Assembly: GCA_022606425.2 (NCBI GenBank) | Contig: JAHDVF020001598.1 | Span: 568,873-632,872, forward strand | Source: Lepidostoma basale | Taxonomy: Eukaryota > Arthropoda > Insecta > Trichoptera > Lepidostomatidae | Length of the DNA: 64,000 nt | Direction: 5' to 3' | Part shown: positions 31,741-41,449 of the stretch, one piece after another | Position numbering within the stretch: the stretch's first letter is position 1 | Layout of the letters: every line of letters starts with the position of its first letter | The notes under the pieces: model-generated | The model's database searches: none | The model's input: only the letters and a program-made list of their open reading frames with translations | What the model was told of the DNA's origin: nothing | Position numbers and translations under genes: made by a program

Positions 31741-32925
31741 GGTGTTTTCATTCATTTTAATTATTTAATATGGAGTTTTCTATCATTATTCAAGAAATAA
31801 TAAATATTACAACTTCAAGTAAGTGATGAGTTTTTTTTCATTTTTTTTCAAGTAAGAGATGAGTAAGTGATGAAGATGAAGACCTATATTTACAAAGAAA
31901 TTTACCATCTTCAAGTACCAGTTCTTTTTTTAAAAAAGAGTTCCTTGAAAACCTCAATTGTTTATTTCTAGTACTTAGTTTGATGTATTGCTTTTAAACG
32001 GGAAAAGAGAATTGTGTTGAATAAATTGTTTTACAAAACAGCTATTTTTTTACATTATGTCAATAAATGCAGACTGGACGTTTATATAATATGTACATAG
32101 TGTATTATTTTATTTCAACACATATAGGAAATATTGTTATCGTATTTGAAGCCTAAGCAACAATTCTAATTTAACCATTTCAGGTCTTTGATTGCTCAAA
32201 GACCACATTTTTGTATGTAATAGTATATTTTTACTATGCGAAAAGAAGTAACGTTTTCACGGTTGGTAAAAGAACTACCCCGAAGATGGAGACAAAACAT
32301 AGGTCGAAGAGGATACTACGAGACACGGACATACCCAGGGACGCATGAAACAATAAACCCTTAAAGCAAGCTCTCCACATCGGTCTCCACCAACGTTTTA
32401 AAACTGTGTAGACACTTGTTTTAAACCAAAATTCGTTTGACCTTCAACAAACTTTGTGGAAGGACGCGCATTGTATGCGTGTGGATCCACCGTTTAAACA
32501 CGCATTCCACATGTGGAGAGCTTGTTTACAACAGTATGTGGACGCTACACCAACCATCGGCTCCACAGCTCTCCACCAAGGTCACCCCTGTGGAGAACTT
32601 GTTTCAAACAGTGTGGCACGGCCTTAACAGGAAACAAACGAGTGCGTAGATTATCACGCGTTAGTAGAGTGCGTTCACGACAGGAAGATCGTTTGCAATA
32701 GTATGAATGACAGTGCGTTTACAAAAAATCTAGACGCTATTTTTTTTTGTGATTGAAAAACCAAAAAAAAATTTCAATCGTATATTCAAACATTGAAATA
32801 AATAAACGTGTTATTTTTATTATTATTTTATTAACAAAAATGCTATCGGCTTAATTGTAATAACTATCAAAATTATAATTTGCTTATTAATTTTTTCTCA
32901 GAAAAGCGACTTAGGGTGAGACTAA
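31741..32925. other. unassigned region with short internal repeats
   Basis: Between 32370 and 32640, GTGGAGAGCTTGTTT/GTGGAGAACTTGTTT and CTCCACATCGG/CTCCACAGC words recur on both strands, and CCACATGTGG is self-complementary. This may be a non-autonomous DNA element; ends were not determined. Two overlapping frames (32437-32649, 32513-32701) show no domains. Confidence 0.35.
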
Positions 32926-33072
32926 TAATTATATTGATACTTTTTTTTCCTTTATTGGTTTTCATTATTACAATATTTGATCTTTGCAAGTGTTTATCTC
33001 TAGTATATTATAAAATTTCTTTCTGGATTATGTATTTAAACTGTACAGAGCTGACTCAGTCAATATGGGATT
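32925..33072. repeat. repeat L, copy 2
   Basis: TTTTTTCCTTTATTGGTTTT, GCAAGTGTTTATCTCTAG and GAGCTGACTCAGTCAATATG match 18150-18335 in order and orientation. Confidence 0.5.
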
Positions 33073-33605
33073 AATCAATAATAAAAATAATATTTGAAAA
33101 ATACTCCCGCAAAACGAGTATTTTTCGAATAACCGAGTATACGAGATGCCAAAGAATGCCAAATACGTGCGGTTCCCTCCATGTCTCGGAACGTACTGAC
33201 GCCGCGCGGCTCATTTGACTCGGAAACCAATCAAATTGCAAAAACTATCACCGCACTCATACATCGATACGAGATCTTCAATTTGTGAATGAACTCTAAA
33301 GTTTATTCACTTCAGGAAGATGAATTGCAATAGTGTTAGTAACACCTTCTAAATTGGTCGTAGAAAGCTATCTGATTGGTTCTTGAGTCTTTGTAGGCGG
33401 AGTGTGCGGCGTTAGCTTCCAAAATACTCGGTGATTAGAAAATTACTACTGTCTTGAAATCAGGAAAATAAATAAGTTTAAACGGCGGAAGGACATGTTT
33501 GTGTTTGTGGTTTTGTTTTTGAATTCCAGTAACAATACAAATTTTCTAGAAAATATGAATTTCCAGACACCTTTAGCCGGGACACCAGATATTTGAAATA
33601 ATTAA

Positions 33606-33909
33606 CCACCCTACGTATTTGAGCGTATGTGATACGTTCACTTTGACTGTACCATTCTGAGCTATCCCGTATCACGTACGCGCTTAAGAAAAAGCAATGT
33701 ACCTAAAATGTACAAACTGTTAGGGATACGCGCGTGTGCCAACAACACTTGAGTACAAGTCTTGATAAATATGATAGTTTTATAAGGGGCAGGCGAATTT
33801 GACGTTTCGTAATTTAAAAAAATAAAATTAATATATAATTAAATTTCATTAATAAAAAACCTACTTTTTTTGCACGTTGCTCGTAGAAAAAAACCTGAAG
33901 ATAGGGCGG
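33606..33909. mobile_element. TTAA-flanked MITE R, copy 1
   Basis: It is bounded by TTAA at 33602-33605 and 33910-33913, with ends CCACCCTACG and TAGGGCGG inverted. Length is 304 bases, without coding capacity. The TTAA target and CCCTA-type end suggest a piggyBac-type enzyme moved it (inference). An inverted copy lies at 40692-41000, on the other side of the FoxB gene. Confidence 0.8.
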
Positions 33910-34260
33910 TTAAATTTAAAAGAAAAACTAATTCGTTTAAATTGTAACATTGTATAGTATCATTACGAATAATAGTCACATGCTTAATTGTTTTTCTATG
34001 AATAATCAGTAAACAATTTAATGGACTTTATTGAAGCTGATGAAAAGTATTAAATATTATATTATCGAAATATACTGTCACTCACACTATTGCAAACAAT
34101 CTCCATGAAATGCACGGACTTTAGCATTACTCTATATAGTCAAAACTAACCTGAAGACGGAGACTGCAACGATCTCCGAAACGTCAGAATCATAGACATT
34201 TATGCTACCTCTTGATCAACCATGCTGTGTATGGAACCATCCAGAGTAATTTACCGATTA

Positions 34261-34508
34261 AAAGGTTCATTTACACTGGGCAGTGACCGTAATAGCACCG
34301 TAACGTTACCGACGTAGCCTTGAATCTCACAGATACGTCATTTTAAATACTATAATAAAATCGCCGCCGGGAGAGATGATAATCGACGCGCAGACGTAAA
34401 ACTGACACTTATCAATTCCCCTAGCGGCGATTTTATTATACCATTTGAGATTACGAGTCGGTGACGTTACGGTGCTGTTACAGTCACTGTCAAATGTAAA
34501 TGAACTTT
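34261..34508. mobile_element. fold-back MITE beside the FoxB 3' end
   Basis: The arms AAAGGTTCATTTACACTGGG...CAGTGACCGTAATAGCACCG and their complement (CGGTGCTGTTACAGTCACTG...TGTAAATGAACTTT) run about 65 bases, with an inner pair ATAATAAAATCGCCGC/GCGGCGATTTTATTAT. The whole element can fold on itself. It ends about 170 bases past the FoxB stop codon. Confidence 0.8.
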
Positions 34509-34586
34509 AAACGAACAACGAGTTAAATTAGACTGGTGTTGAAACTAAATTATTTCTAATCCATAAATAATTTAATCATACTGTCT

Positions 34587-34592
34587 TTTATT
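34587..34592 (-). promoter_or_regulatory. candidate FoxB polyadenylation signal
   Basis: AATAAA on the minus strand about 87 bases after the FoxB stop codon at 34679. It is placed before the fold-back MITE, so a transcript ending here would exclude that element. Position only; no transcript evidence. Confidence 0.5.
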
Positions 34593-34678
34593 TACAAATA
34601 ACACTTTTGCACTATCACTATATGAGTTTATGCGTTCACTTTGTTTTAGCACTGTTTTTCACCATATTTTGAAAGTTT

Positions 34679-34894
34679 TCAGGGCGGAGGGTGGTGCGGC
34701 GGTGGAGGGAAGCCCAGGGCCTGGTAGTGGAGGCGGAGCAGATCCTGGTGGGCAGAGGCGGGCGTAGGGGCCGGAGGCGCCAGCAGCGGCAGCAGGCTGG
34801 AGTATAGGGGCAAGGCCCACGGCAGGTACGCGGGGCACAGCCAGGGCGGGGGGCCCAAGTGGGCGGGGGCGGGAGGGACGGAATCTGACACAAT
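34679..34894 (-). CDS. FoxB: FoxB exon 3 (C-terminal coding exon)
   Basis: Residues 185-255 of the predicted protein, rich in Pro, Leu and Ala (reads VSDSVPPAPAHLG, then WLCPAYLPW, ending GFPPPPHHPPP-stop). The acceptor TATTTTTCTAG is directly before ATTGTG at 34894; the exon continues in phase 0 from exon 2 and stops with TGA at 34681-34679. GC content is far above the surrounding intron. Two other long minus frames overlap here but would need other acceptors and join exon 2 out of frame. No transcript was seen, so the choice of this third exon is somewhat less certain than exons 1 and 2. Confidence 0.8.
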   Translation of the reverse strand: MVSDSVPPAPAHLGPPPWLCPAYLPWALPLYSSLLPLLAPPAPTPASAHQDLLRLHYQALGFPPPPHHPPP

Positions 34895-34977
34895 CTAGAA
34901 AAATAATATATAAATTAGAAATTAGTTTTGAATGTATACAAACACTGGATTTTACCCATTGCGGGTTAATCATTTAA

Positions 34978-35415
34978 GGATTAATTGTATCTCAATAGAG
35001 ACGAAGATGCAAAAACGAATTGTATAAAAACTGGTCCAAGTTAAAAGCATAGAAATTGGAGAGTTTTCTCCAAGCGTTGTCTAGCAATGTATGATAATTG
35101 CGTAGCCTTTCACATTGAATTTAAAAAAAAATTCTAATTAATGCTTACATCTAATCTTAATAGATGGCGCTAGTGTAGATTGAACTAAAAAATGTGAAGT
35201 GTTTCTTAACATAGTAGCATATATACATCTTTCAAAAATTTGTCAGACGTGGTGGTCGTAAGAAGGGCGGAATGGAATGGGGAATATTGTATTACACAAA
35301 GCGATCGCTTAACCCAACCAATGACAGGTCATAAGTCCTGTAAACGCCTCGACAACCATATTCTGTTTCAAAAAAACAATTTATATCTTCATCTCTATTG
35401 AGATAAAATTAATCC
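34978..35415. mobile_element. TTAA-flanked element in FoxB intron 2
   Basis: The ends GGATTAATTGTATCTCAATA (34978) and the inverted TATTGAGATAAAATTAATCC (to 35415) pair over about 40 bases and are bordered by TTAA at 34974-34977 and 35416-35419. 438 bases, no coding capacity. The TTAA target suggests piggyBac-type mobilisation. Confidence 0.75.
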
Positions 35416-35457
35416 TTAAATTAGAAATAATTTCAATGTCGGTTCAGTTATCATTGA

Positions 35458-35690
35458 CTGTTACCAAGAACAACAAAGAATGTCCGTATTTGAAAATAGG
35501 ATACTAAGAGTGATCCTGGGACCCAGACCTGGAACTTTGGGTCATATGAGCAACCGAGAGATCCGTACGTTGACCAAGCAGCCCCTTATGAGAGCCAGGC
35601 GCCTAGTATGGATTGGGCACGTATGCCGAGTCAAAGAGACTAGAGCAATCAAGACCCTACCGAAGTAAGACCAGGGTTAGATAATATTCT
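35458..35690 (+). mobile_element. RTE-G LINE fragment in FoxB intron 2
   Basis: The frame FENRILRVILGPRPGTLGHM, SNREIRTLTKQPLMRARRLV and WIGHVCRVKETRAIKTL matches the 25.6 kb copy in the WIGHVCR..ET.AIKTL block. It is truncated at both ends. Confidence 0.8.
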
Positions 35691-35887
35691 CCTAAGTTAT
35701 CATAATTCGTAGTTATCTTATCCTAAACGCATGCATCACCAAAGGCTGATATAATATGCATTACGGGAGATTATGTGTTATGCATTGGAACTCTTTCGAG
35801 CATCCTTCAGGAACACCAAAGTTATCTAAGAATAATGTGAAGAATTAATTTCACGGAGAATTAATTTTCAATGGATGGAAAAGGCAC

Positions 35888-35963
35888 TCTTGTGGGATAC
35901 GTGGAGAAGTATGGGGGAGGCCTATGTCCAGCTGTGGACGACAACAGCTGTCTAAGTAAATAA
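35888..35963 (+). mobile_element. RTE-H LINE 3' scrap
   Basis: GGAGAAGTATGGGGGAGGCC, TATGTCCAGCTGTGGACGAC and AACAGCTGTCTAAGTAAATA match the reverse of 20575-20640. Confidence 0.65.
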
Positions 35964-36280
35964 GAAGTAAGTAATGTGAAGAAACTACGAGTGACACAAA
36001 GAGCCTCACAGACAGAGTCAGAAATGATAAAGTGAAAAAAAACCAAAGGTCATTTGTATCATCCACTGTGCAGCAACTTTAAAATGGTAGGACTGGTCAC
36101 ATAGCCAGAAGCTCGGACGAAAAATGAACAAGAAGACTGCTGACTTGGAGATCATGACCGTAAAGAAAAGTGCAAGGCGACCGCCAAGACGGTGGAAGGA
36201 TGACCTGGATGCATTCTGCACCAGACAGAGTGGAGTGGAAGCAAATAGAAGAGGCAATAGGAACAGGATGAAAAAAAGCG
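35964..36280 (+). mobile_element. RTE-C LINE fragment, degraded
   Basis: ACTACGAGTGACACAAAGAG (LRVTQRA), AGTCAGAAATGATAAAGTG, CCAAAGGTCATTTGTATCAT and GTGCAAGGCGACCGCCAAGA (ARRPPRRW) match the 8.5 kb and 31.3 kb copies, with stops and small deletions. Confidence 0.7.
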
Positions 36281-36439
36281 GAGTTTAAAGCTTGCAAGAG
36301 ATACACGCCACATTGTTATACATTTTGATTTTGATTTTTTTTTTTGATGGGAGAACAGTTTTGGATTTACGAGTGTATGTGCTGCAGTTTACTCGGTTGA
36401 TAAGGTTCTGTCTTTCCAACGAGGAAGTAGTCAAAGTAA

Positions 36440-37205
36440 CAAATAATTGTCTATCAAAGTATGAAGAGACATGTACCATAAATTGTATAAATTGTCTATT
36501 GTAGTATGAAGAATGTATATTGCGTAAATTGTCTATCGAAGAATGAAGAAACATGTAATATATGTTACATTACATAAATTGTCTATCAAAGAATGAAGAA
36601 ATATGTGTATTGCATAAATTGTCTATAGAAGTATGAAGAAGCATGTATATGTATATTGAGTAAATCGTCTATCGAAATGTAAAGAAATAAACATAATGCA
36701 TAAATTGTCAATCAAAGTATGAAGTATGTATATTGCATAAATTGTCTATCAAAGTATGAAATACTCGTATGCATGGGTATTGCATAAATTTTCTACCTAA
36801 GTATGAAGTATGTATATTGCATAAATTGTCTATCAAAGTATGATGTATGTATATTGAATAAATTGGCTATCAAAGTATGAAGAAATATGTATATTGCATA
36901 TATCGTCTATCAAAGTATGAAATATGTATTGTATACCTATTGCATAAATTATCTATCATAGTATGAAGAAATATGTATATTGCATAAATTGTCTATCGAA
37001 GTAAGAAGAAGCATGTTTATTGAGTTAATCGTCTATCGAATTGTAAAAAAATAAGCATAATGCATAAATTGTCTATCAAAGTATGAAGAATGTATATTGC
37101 ATAAATTGTTTATCAAAGTATAAAATATGTATATCTATTGCATAAATTGTCTATTAAAGCATGAAGAAATATGTATATTGCAAGAATTATCTATCGAAGT
37201 ATGAA
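36440..37205. repeat. 40-bp tandem array at the start of FoxB intron 2
   Basis: The unit is about GTCTATCAAAGTATGAAGAA plus ATATGTATATTGCATAAATT. Some 18 units with length variation (34-45 bases) fill 765 bases. The last unit ends about 27 bases from the exon 2 splice donor, so the array sits at the very start of the intron in transcript order. Confidence 0.9.
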
Positions 37206-37232
37206 ACATAAATGAAAAAAAAAAACAATCAC

Positions 37233-37565
37233 CTGTCGATTTCCCTTATCGGAAGAGTGCATGATGCTCTCGATACTGAAAGACTTCCTGGAGTCCCTCG
37301 TGGCCGTGATGGGCGGGGAGAGCGTGGCGTGCAGGGGAGGATCCGGCAGCGGGGGTAGCGCGGCGGGCAAGGGCGGGGGCGGCGGGCCAGGCAGGGGCGC
37401 GGGTAGCCCCATGCGCGTGAGCGAGGCCAGCTCGTGCTGCACCCGCGTGGGCAGCTTGAACCGCTTCCTCCGCCGCAGGAAGGACCCGTTCTCGAACATG
37501 TCCAGCGCGGAGGGGTGCAAGGCCCAGTACGCACCCTTGCCGGGCCGCTCGGGCCTCCGAGGGAT
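37233..37565 (-). CDS. FoxB: FoxB exon 2 (end of forkhead domain, EH1-like motif)
   Basis: 111 codons, residues 74-184. It opens [20 protein letters not shown], then [17 protein letters not shown]: the wing and basic tail of the forkhead domain. A Pro/Leu-rich linker follows, then FSIESIM at residues 169-175, an EH1-like motif of the kind that binds Groucho co-repressors. The acceptor is TTTAG before ATC at 37565 and the donor CAG/GTGATT at 37233, both phase 0. The FoxB assignment follows from the wing residues and the exon 1 start. FoxB proteins are nuclear transcription factors; in Drosophila the pair acts in neural and segmental patterning. Confidence 0.92.
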
Positions 37566-38508
37566 CTAAACATTGCATTCGTGACATTAAGACTTTTGTG
37601 CGGAATCACTTACCCGTATATAATTAAAGGCTGTACATTACAAGGATCAAACAAGTTTTGAGGACTTCCGAAATGAAGACACTGAGGACGATAGCAGGCA
37701 AGACACTGAGGGATCGCGTGAGGAACACCAGAATTATATATACTCGTATAAACATCAAAGAGTGGACCGGAATTCGGATGGTGGAAAGTTTTTCCGGCTG
37801 GTACAGAACAGAGAGGTCTACGCCAGAGTGAGTCAGGGGGACCTGACATGGCACTCTGAGAAGAAGAAGTTGGTGAATGATCAACATCTTCCCAAGTGAG
37901 GCCTGCTGCCTTAACCTCGTCCTGCAGGGTTCTTCTCCAGGTGGCTCTAGGTCTGCCTCGCTTTCTCTTTTCCCCCATAGGGGACTAGTCTAGTGCGCCC
38001 TGAGCGATGCAGGCTGGGTTCCGTCTCAGAGTGTGACCGATCCACTGCCATTTGCGTCTGTTCTCTAATTGGCTTTTCGCCTGCCATGATCCAGAGAAGG
38101 GCATTTTACACTGTTAGGGGCCAATAGATTTTGAATATTGAGCGAAGGCACCTATTTATACCTATTTAATCTGGAGTTTACCAATAACGTCCGCGGTAGA
38201 TTTCCAAGTCTCACATCCGTACAGCAGTACGCTTTTTACGCTACCGCTGAATATTTGGAGCTTGAGCTCCCTCGAAATGATATCGGAACGCCATACAGGT
38301 CGAAGCATAGCGAAAGCTCCCCTTGTCTTGTTGAGTCTGCTGGCAACATCTTCCTCCGTACCTCCCGAGCCTGCTATCATACTACCGAGGTAGCAGAAGC
38401 TGGTCGTGGTCGTAAGGGGGACACCGTGGAGCGAGATTGGGGTGGAGTCATTTGTGGACACTCGTAGGTCTACTGTATTGAAAGCATATTATTATTAACT
38501 GAAGATAC
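37566..38508 (-). other. FoxB: FoxB intron 1
   Basis: A 943-base phase-0 intron, donor AAG/GTATCT and acceptor AATGTTTAG. It splits the forkhead domain after FIK and is mostly filled by a sense-oriented RTE-J LINE and, nearer the acceptor, an antisense scrap encoding EMKTLRTIAGKTLRDRVRNT (37640-37735), an RTE-E-like block. Confidence 0.85.
37850..38470 (-). mobile_element. RTE-J LINE 3' part inside FoxB intron 1
   Basis: The minus frame 38461-38162 reads TTTTSFCYLGSMIAGSGGTE, EDVASRLNKTRGAFAMLRPV and SGSVKSVLLYGCETWKST. After a stop and shift it continues as KWQWIGHTLRRNPACIAQGA, KRKRGRPRATWRRTLQDEVK and GLTWEDV. It inserted in the transcriptional sense of FoxB and has no complete catalytic domain. 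Confidence 0.85.
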
Positions 38509-38727
38509 CTTGATGAAGCAGTCGTTGAAGGAGAGGTTGTGGCGCAGGGAATTCTGCCAGCGCTGCGTGTTGCGGCGGTAGTAGGGGAAGCGGTCCGTGA
38601 TGAAGCGGTAGATGTCCGCCAGAGGCAGCATCTTCTCCGGGGAGCTCCAGATGGCCATGGCGGTGAGCGAGATGTACGAGTAGGGCGGCTTCTGCTCCCC
38701 GTACGACTCGCGCGGGGGACGCGGCAT
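38509..38727 (-). CDS. FoxB: FoxB exon 1 (first part of forkhead domain)
   Basis: 73 codons from ATG at 38727. It starts [20 protein letters not shown]; the MPRP start and [14 protein letters not shown] are hallmarks of FoxB. The recognition helix [19 protein letters not shown] is intact. The donor AAG/GTATCT at 38508 joins exon 2 in phase 0, giving the expected FIKIPRRP. The predicted protein is 255 residues: forkhead domain about 13-107, EH1-like motif 169-175, Pro-rich C-terminus. It is shorter than I would expect for a FoxB protein. Base composition is GC-rich unlike its surroundings. An in-frame upstream extension is not supported; a TTGCTTAG just upstream could be an acceptor if a 5' non-coding exon exists. 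Confidence 0.95.
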
Positions 38728-38984
38728 AGCATCGTCTAAGCAAAGTCAACACAATTAACACTATAGGGGCGTTTACACCTAAGGATTGGACTGCGCATCA
38801 ATGGAATTAACCCTTACCCCTCCATTATTTTTTGATATTGTTTGTCAGCCAACTCTAATTTAAATAAGGTCAAAAAAAAATTATTCACAGATAGTTACAA
38901 AAAAAAAATTATAATTCATTTGTCATGATTTCTTCAAATAAAAAACAAATTACAAAAAACATTATGGACTACTATCCAAAAAAG
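38728..38984. other. short FoxB upstream region
   Basis: Only about 260 bases separate the FoxB start codon from an RTE-A copy. No TATA box or clear initiator was found. Any core promoter must lie here or beyond the LINE. Confidence 0.4.
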
Positions 38985-39476
38985 CTAAGATGGCAGTGCA
39001 CAATGGTGTTCTTGTGCCGACCCTTATGTATGGAAGTGAAGCATGGAACTGGCAAAAGAAGGATGAAAGTAGAATAAATGCAGTAGAAATGAGATCTCTA
39101 AGATGAATGTGTGGCAAATCTGTATATGATAGTGTCGAATGAAAAAATAAGAAGTGAATGCGGTGCGAATGATGGTGTCATGAACAAAATAATGAAAGGA
39201 TCATTAAGATGGTTTGGACATATGGAAAGAATGAATGAAGAAAGAATGGTAAAAAAAATATATGTTATTGGTGTAAATGGAACCAGAAATAGAGGAAGAC
39301 CGAGGAAAACGTGGCACGATCAAATAAATCAAATATTGAATGTCAGCCATGTGAGGAGTCAGAGAAATCGACGGGCGTGCATGACACGATGTATGAATGT
39401 TGAGGAAGCGAGAGAAATATGTCAGGAAAGAAAAGTGTGGCAGTCCATTATTTCTGCCTACCCCTTCGGGGAGACG
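38985..39476 (+). mobile_element. RTE-A LINE 3' part upstream of FoxB
   Basis: MAVHNGVLVPTLMYGSEAWN at 38991, QKKDESRINAVEMRSLR, then a stop and shift near 39105-39135. The frame resumes SNEKIRSECGANDGVMNKIM, KGSLRWFGHMERMNEERMV, GRPRKTWHDQINQ and MNVEEAREICQERKVW. It ends at GGGGAGACGGC without the GTGATGGTTAG terminus, which is replaced by AT-rich sequence. Confidence 0.9.
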
Positions 39477-39477
39477 G

Positions 39478-39600
39478 CTATATTATCTGGCTATATTATA
39501 TATTAATTATATATAATTAATTATAATTAATTAATTAATTATATATATTATATATTATATTATATAATATTATCTGGCTAATATTATCTGGTATTCGTCT
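39478..39600. repeat. AT-rich low-complexity tract
   Basis: TAATTATATATAATTAATTA-type alternation, self-complementary throughout, with a TATTATCTGG word repeated near 39480 and 39570. Confidence 0.8.
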
Positions 39601-40685
39601 GTAGGTATATACTCAATTAAATCATAACGTCCTTATAAGGCGAAATCTATCACCCTCTTGAAATATTAATAATCCCTTATGGATAATAAAAGATTTATTA
39701 ATATTAAATACAAATATTATCTGACATTCTGTTTTTGTTGTAAATACTTAATTAAATCACAATGGCCTAATGAGGCGAAACATATCACCCTCTTGAAATA
39801 TTAAAAATAACTTAATTATAGTTTTTTTTTTAAATTTTGCATTCGTCTTCTGTTTTTGTTGTATATACTCAATTGAATCATAATGTACTAATAAGGCGAA
39901 ATAAATCACCATCTTGAAATATTAAAAATACCGTACGGACAATGAAATATTCATCAATATTATCATGCATTCGTCTTCTGTTTTTGTTGTATATACTCAA
40001 TTGAATCATAATGTACTAATAAGGCGAAATAAATCACCCTCTTGAAATATTAAAAATACCGTACGGACAATGAAATATTCATCAATGTATACTAATATTA
40101 TCTTGCATGCGTCTTCTGTTATTGTTGTATATACTCAATTGAATCATAATGTACTAATAAGGCGAAATAAATCACCCTCTTGAAATATTAAAAAATACCT
40201 TATGGGTAATGAAAGATTCAATATTAAATACAAATATTATCGGGCATTCGCCTTCTGTTTTTGTTGTAAATACTCAATTCAATCATAATGTCCTAATAAG
40301 GCGAAACATATCACCCTCTTGAAATAAAAAAAAGCTTAAGAAAAATGAAAGATTCATCAAAATTAAATACAAATATTATCCAATTTGTGTTGTAAATACT
40401 CATTAATAAGGCGAATAATAATATGTAATAATGTAATAATACTCAATAATAATATGTAATAATGTAACAATACTCAATAATAATATGTAATAATAAGACG
40501 AAATATATCACCCTCATAAAATATAATATATTAAAAATCACTTATTAATAATGAACGCTTCGTCAATATTAGATAAAAAATATTAGCCTGCATTCACCTT
40601 CGATTTATGTTGTAATAATAATGGAAAAAATATCACCCTCTTAAATTATAAAAAAAAAATACAATAATTATGAACAATTAATCAA
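39600..40685. repeat. 127-141-bp tandem array, about 8 units
   Basis: The unit contains TTCTGTTTTTGTTGTATATA, CTCAATTGAATCATAATGTA, CTAATAAGGCGAAATAAATC and ACCCTCTTGAAATATTAAAA. The TTCTGTTTTTGTTGTA word falls near 39727, 39848, 39974, 40116 and 40252; a more degraded half follows to 40685. The AAGGCGAAACATATC variant resembles the inner PAL-1 word. Confidence 0.9.
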
Positions 40686-40691
40686 TATTAA

Positions 40692-41000
40692 CCGCCCTAA
40701 CTTCGGGTTATTTTCCGAGAAACGTGCAAAAAAGCAGTTTTTTTATTAATGAAATTTAATTATATATTAATTTTATTTTTTTAAATTACGAAACGTCAAA
40801 TACTCGGCGGCACACTTCGCCTGCCTCTTGTAAAACTATCATATTTATGAAGACTTGTACTCGAGTGTTGATGGCACACGCGCGTATCCCTAACAGTTTG
40901 TACATTTTAGGTACATTACTTTTTCTCAAGCGCGTACGTGATACGGGATAGCGCAGAATGGTTCAGTCACAGTGAACGTACGTTCAAATACGTAGGGTGG
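40692..41000. mobile_element. TTAA-flanked MITE R, copy 2 (inverted)
   Basis: Ends CCGCCCTAAC and inverted CGTAGGGTGG, with TTAA at 40688-40691 and 41001-41004. The interior matches copy 1 at 33606 in reverse: for example CACACGCGCGTATCCCTAAC here and GTTAGGGATACGCGCGTGTG there. Confidence 0.85.
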
Positions 41001-41174
41001 TTAAATATAAATATGATACTGCAATCACCTTCAATTTGTTTTGTTAATATCACCTATAATCAAAATAAACTATAAAGCCATTTATGTAACACCTACTTAA
41101 TCTATTTATTTTATCCTTTGAGTGGACATCACTATTTTTAAATACAATAATATAATAACGAAACGGTTCAAAGT

Positions 41175-41310
41175 AAACTAACCATAACACAATTGCCCCG
41201 TATGGGTAGATAGAGATGATGGATCGCCACACGGTTCTATTACGACATCGTGACACGAATGCACGCCAATTTTCACGATTTCGTGGCCACCGTTTTGCAA
41301 ATAATATTCT
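41175..41310 (-). mobile_element. RTE-A-like LINE 3' fragment
   Basis: AAACTAACCATAACACAATT, GATGATGGATCGCCACACGG and GAATGCACGCCAATTTTCAC are diverged RTE-A 3' sequence; the minus frame has NRTVWRSIISIYPYG. Confidence 0.65.
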
Positions 41311-41371
41311 CATTAAATATCAAAAAATAAATATAAATCTAGAAAAATGGGGTTGTTATTCATAAGTAATA

Positions 41372-41412
41372 TTTAATATGGAGTTTTACATCATTGTCCA
41401 AGAAATAATAAA
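41372..41412. mobile_element. PAL-1 outer-end fragment
   Basis: TAATATTTAATATGGAGTTT, TACATCATTGTCCAAGAAAT: the family terminus alone. Confidence 0.55.
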
Positions 41413-41449
41413 AACAATATACCTATGTCTCTAAATTAAAGCCCCTTAA

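Larger units (their letters stand above)
34895..37232 (-). other. FoxB: FoxB intron 2, loaded with repeats
   Basis: A 2,338-base phase-0 intron with donor CAG/GTGATT at 37232 and acceptor TTTCTAG at 34895. From the donor inwards it holds a 40-bp tandem array, an RTE-C fragment, an RTE-H scrap, an RTE-G fragment and a TTAA-flanked element. All the LINE fragments are antisense to the gene. Confidence 0.75.

Noticed and set aside
34636..34973. Two alternative minus frames over FoxB exon 3 (85 and 104 codons)
   Set aside because: They do not join exon 2 in phase with a consensus acceptor, and their arginine/cysteine-rich composition is that of an off-frame GC-rich exon.
37229..37661. Other-frame long ORFs over FoxB exon 2 on both strands
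   Set aside because: Shadows of the GC-rich exon; only one frame carries the forkhead residues.
34590..39476. Retrocopy origin for FoxB
   Set aside because: It has introns with consensus splice sites, no poly(A) tract and no target duplication.
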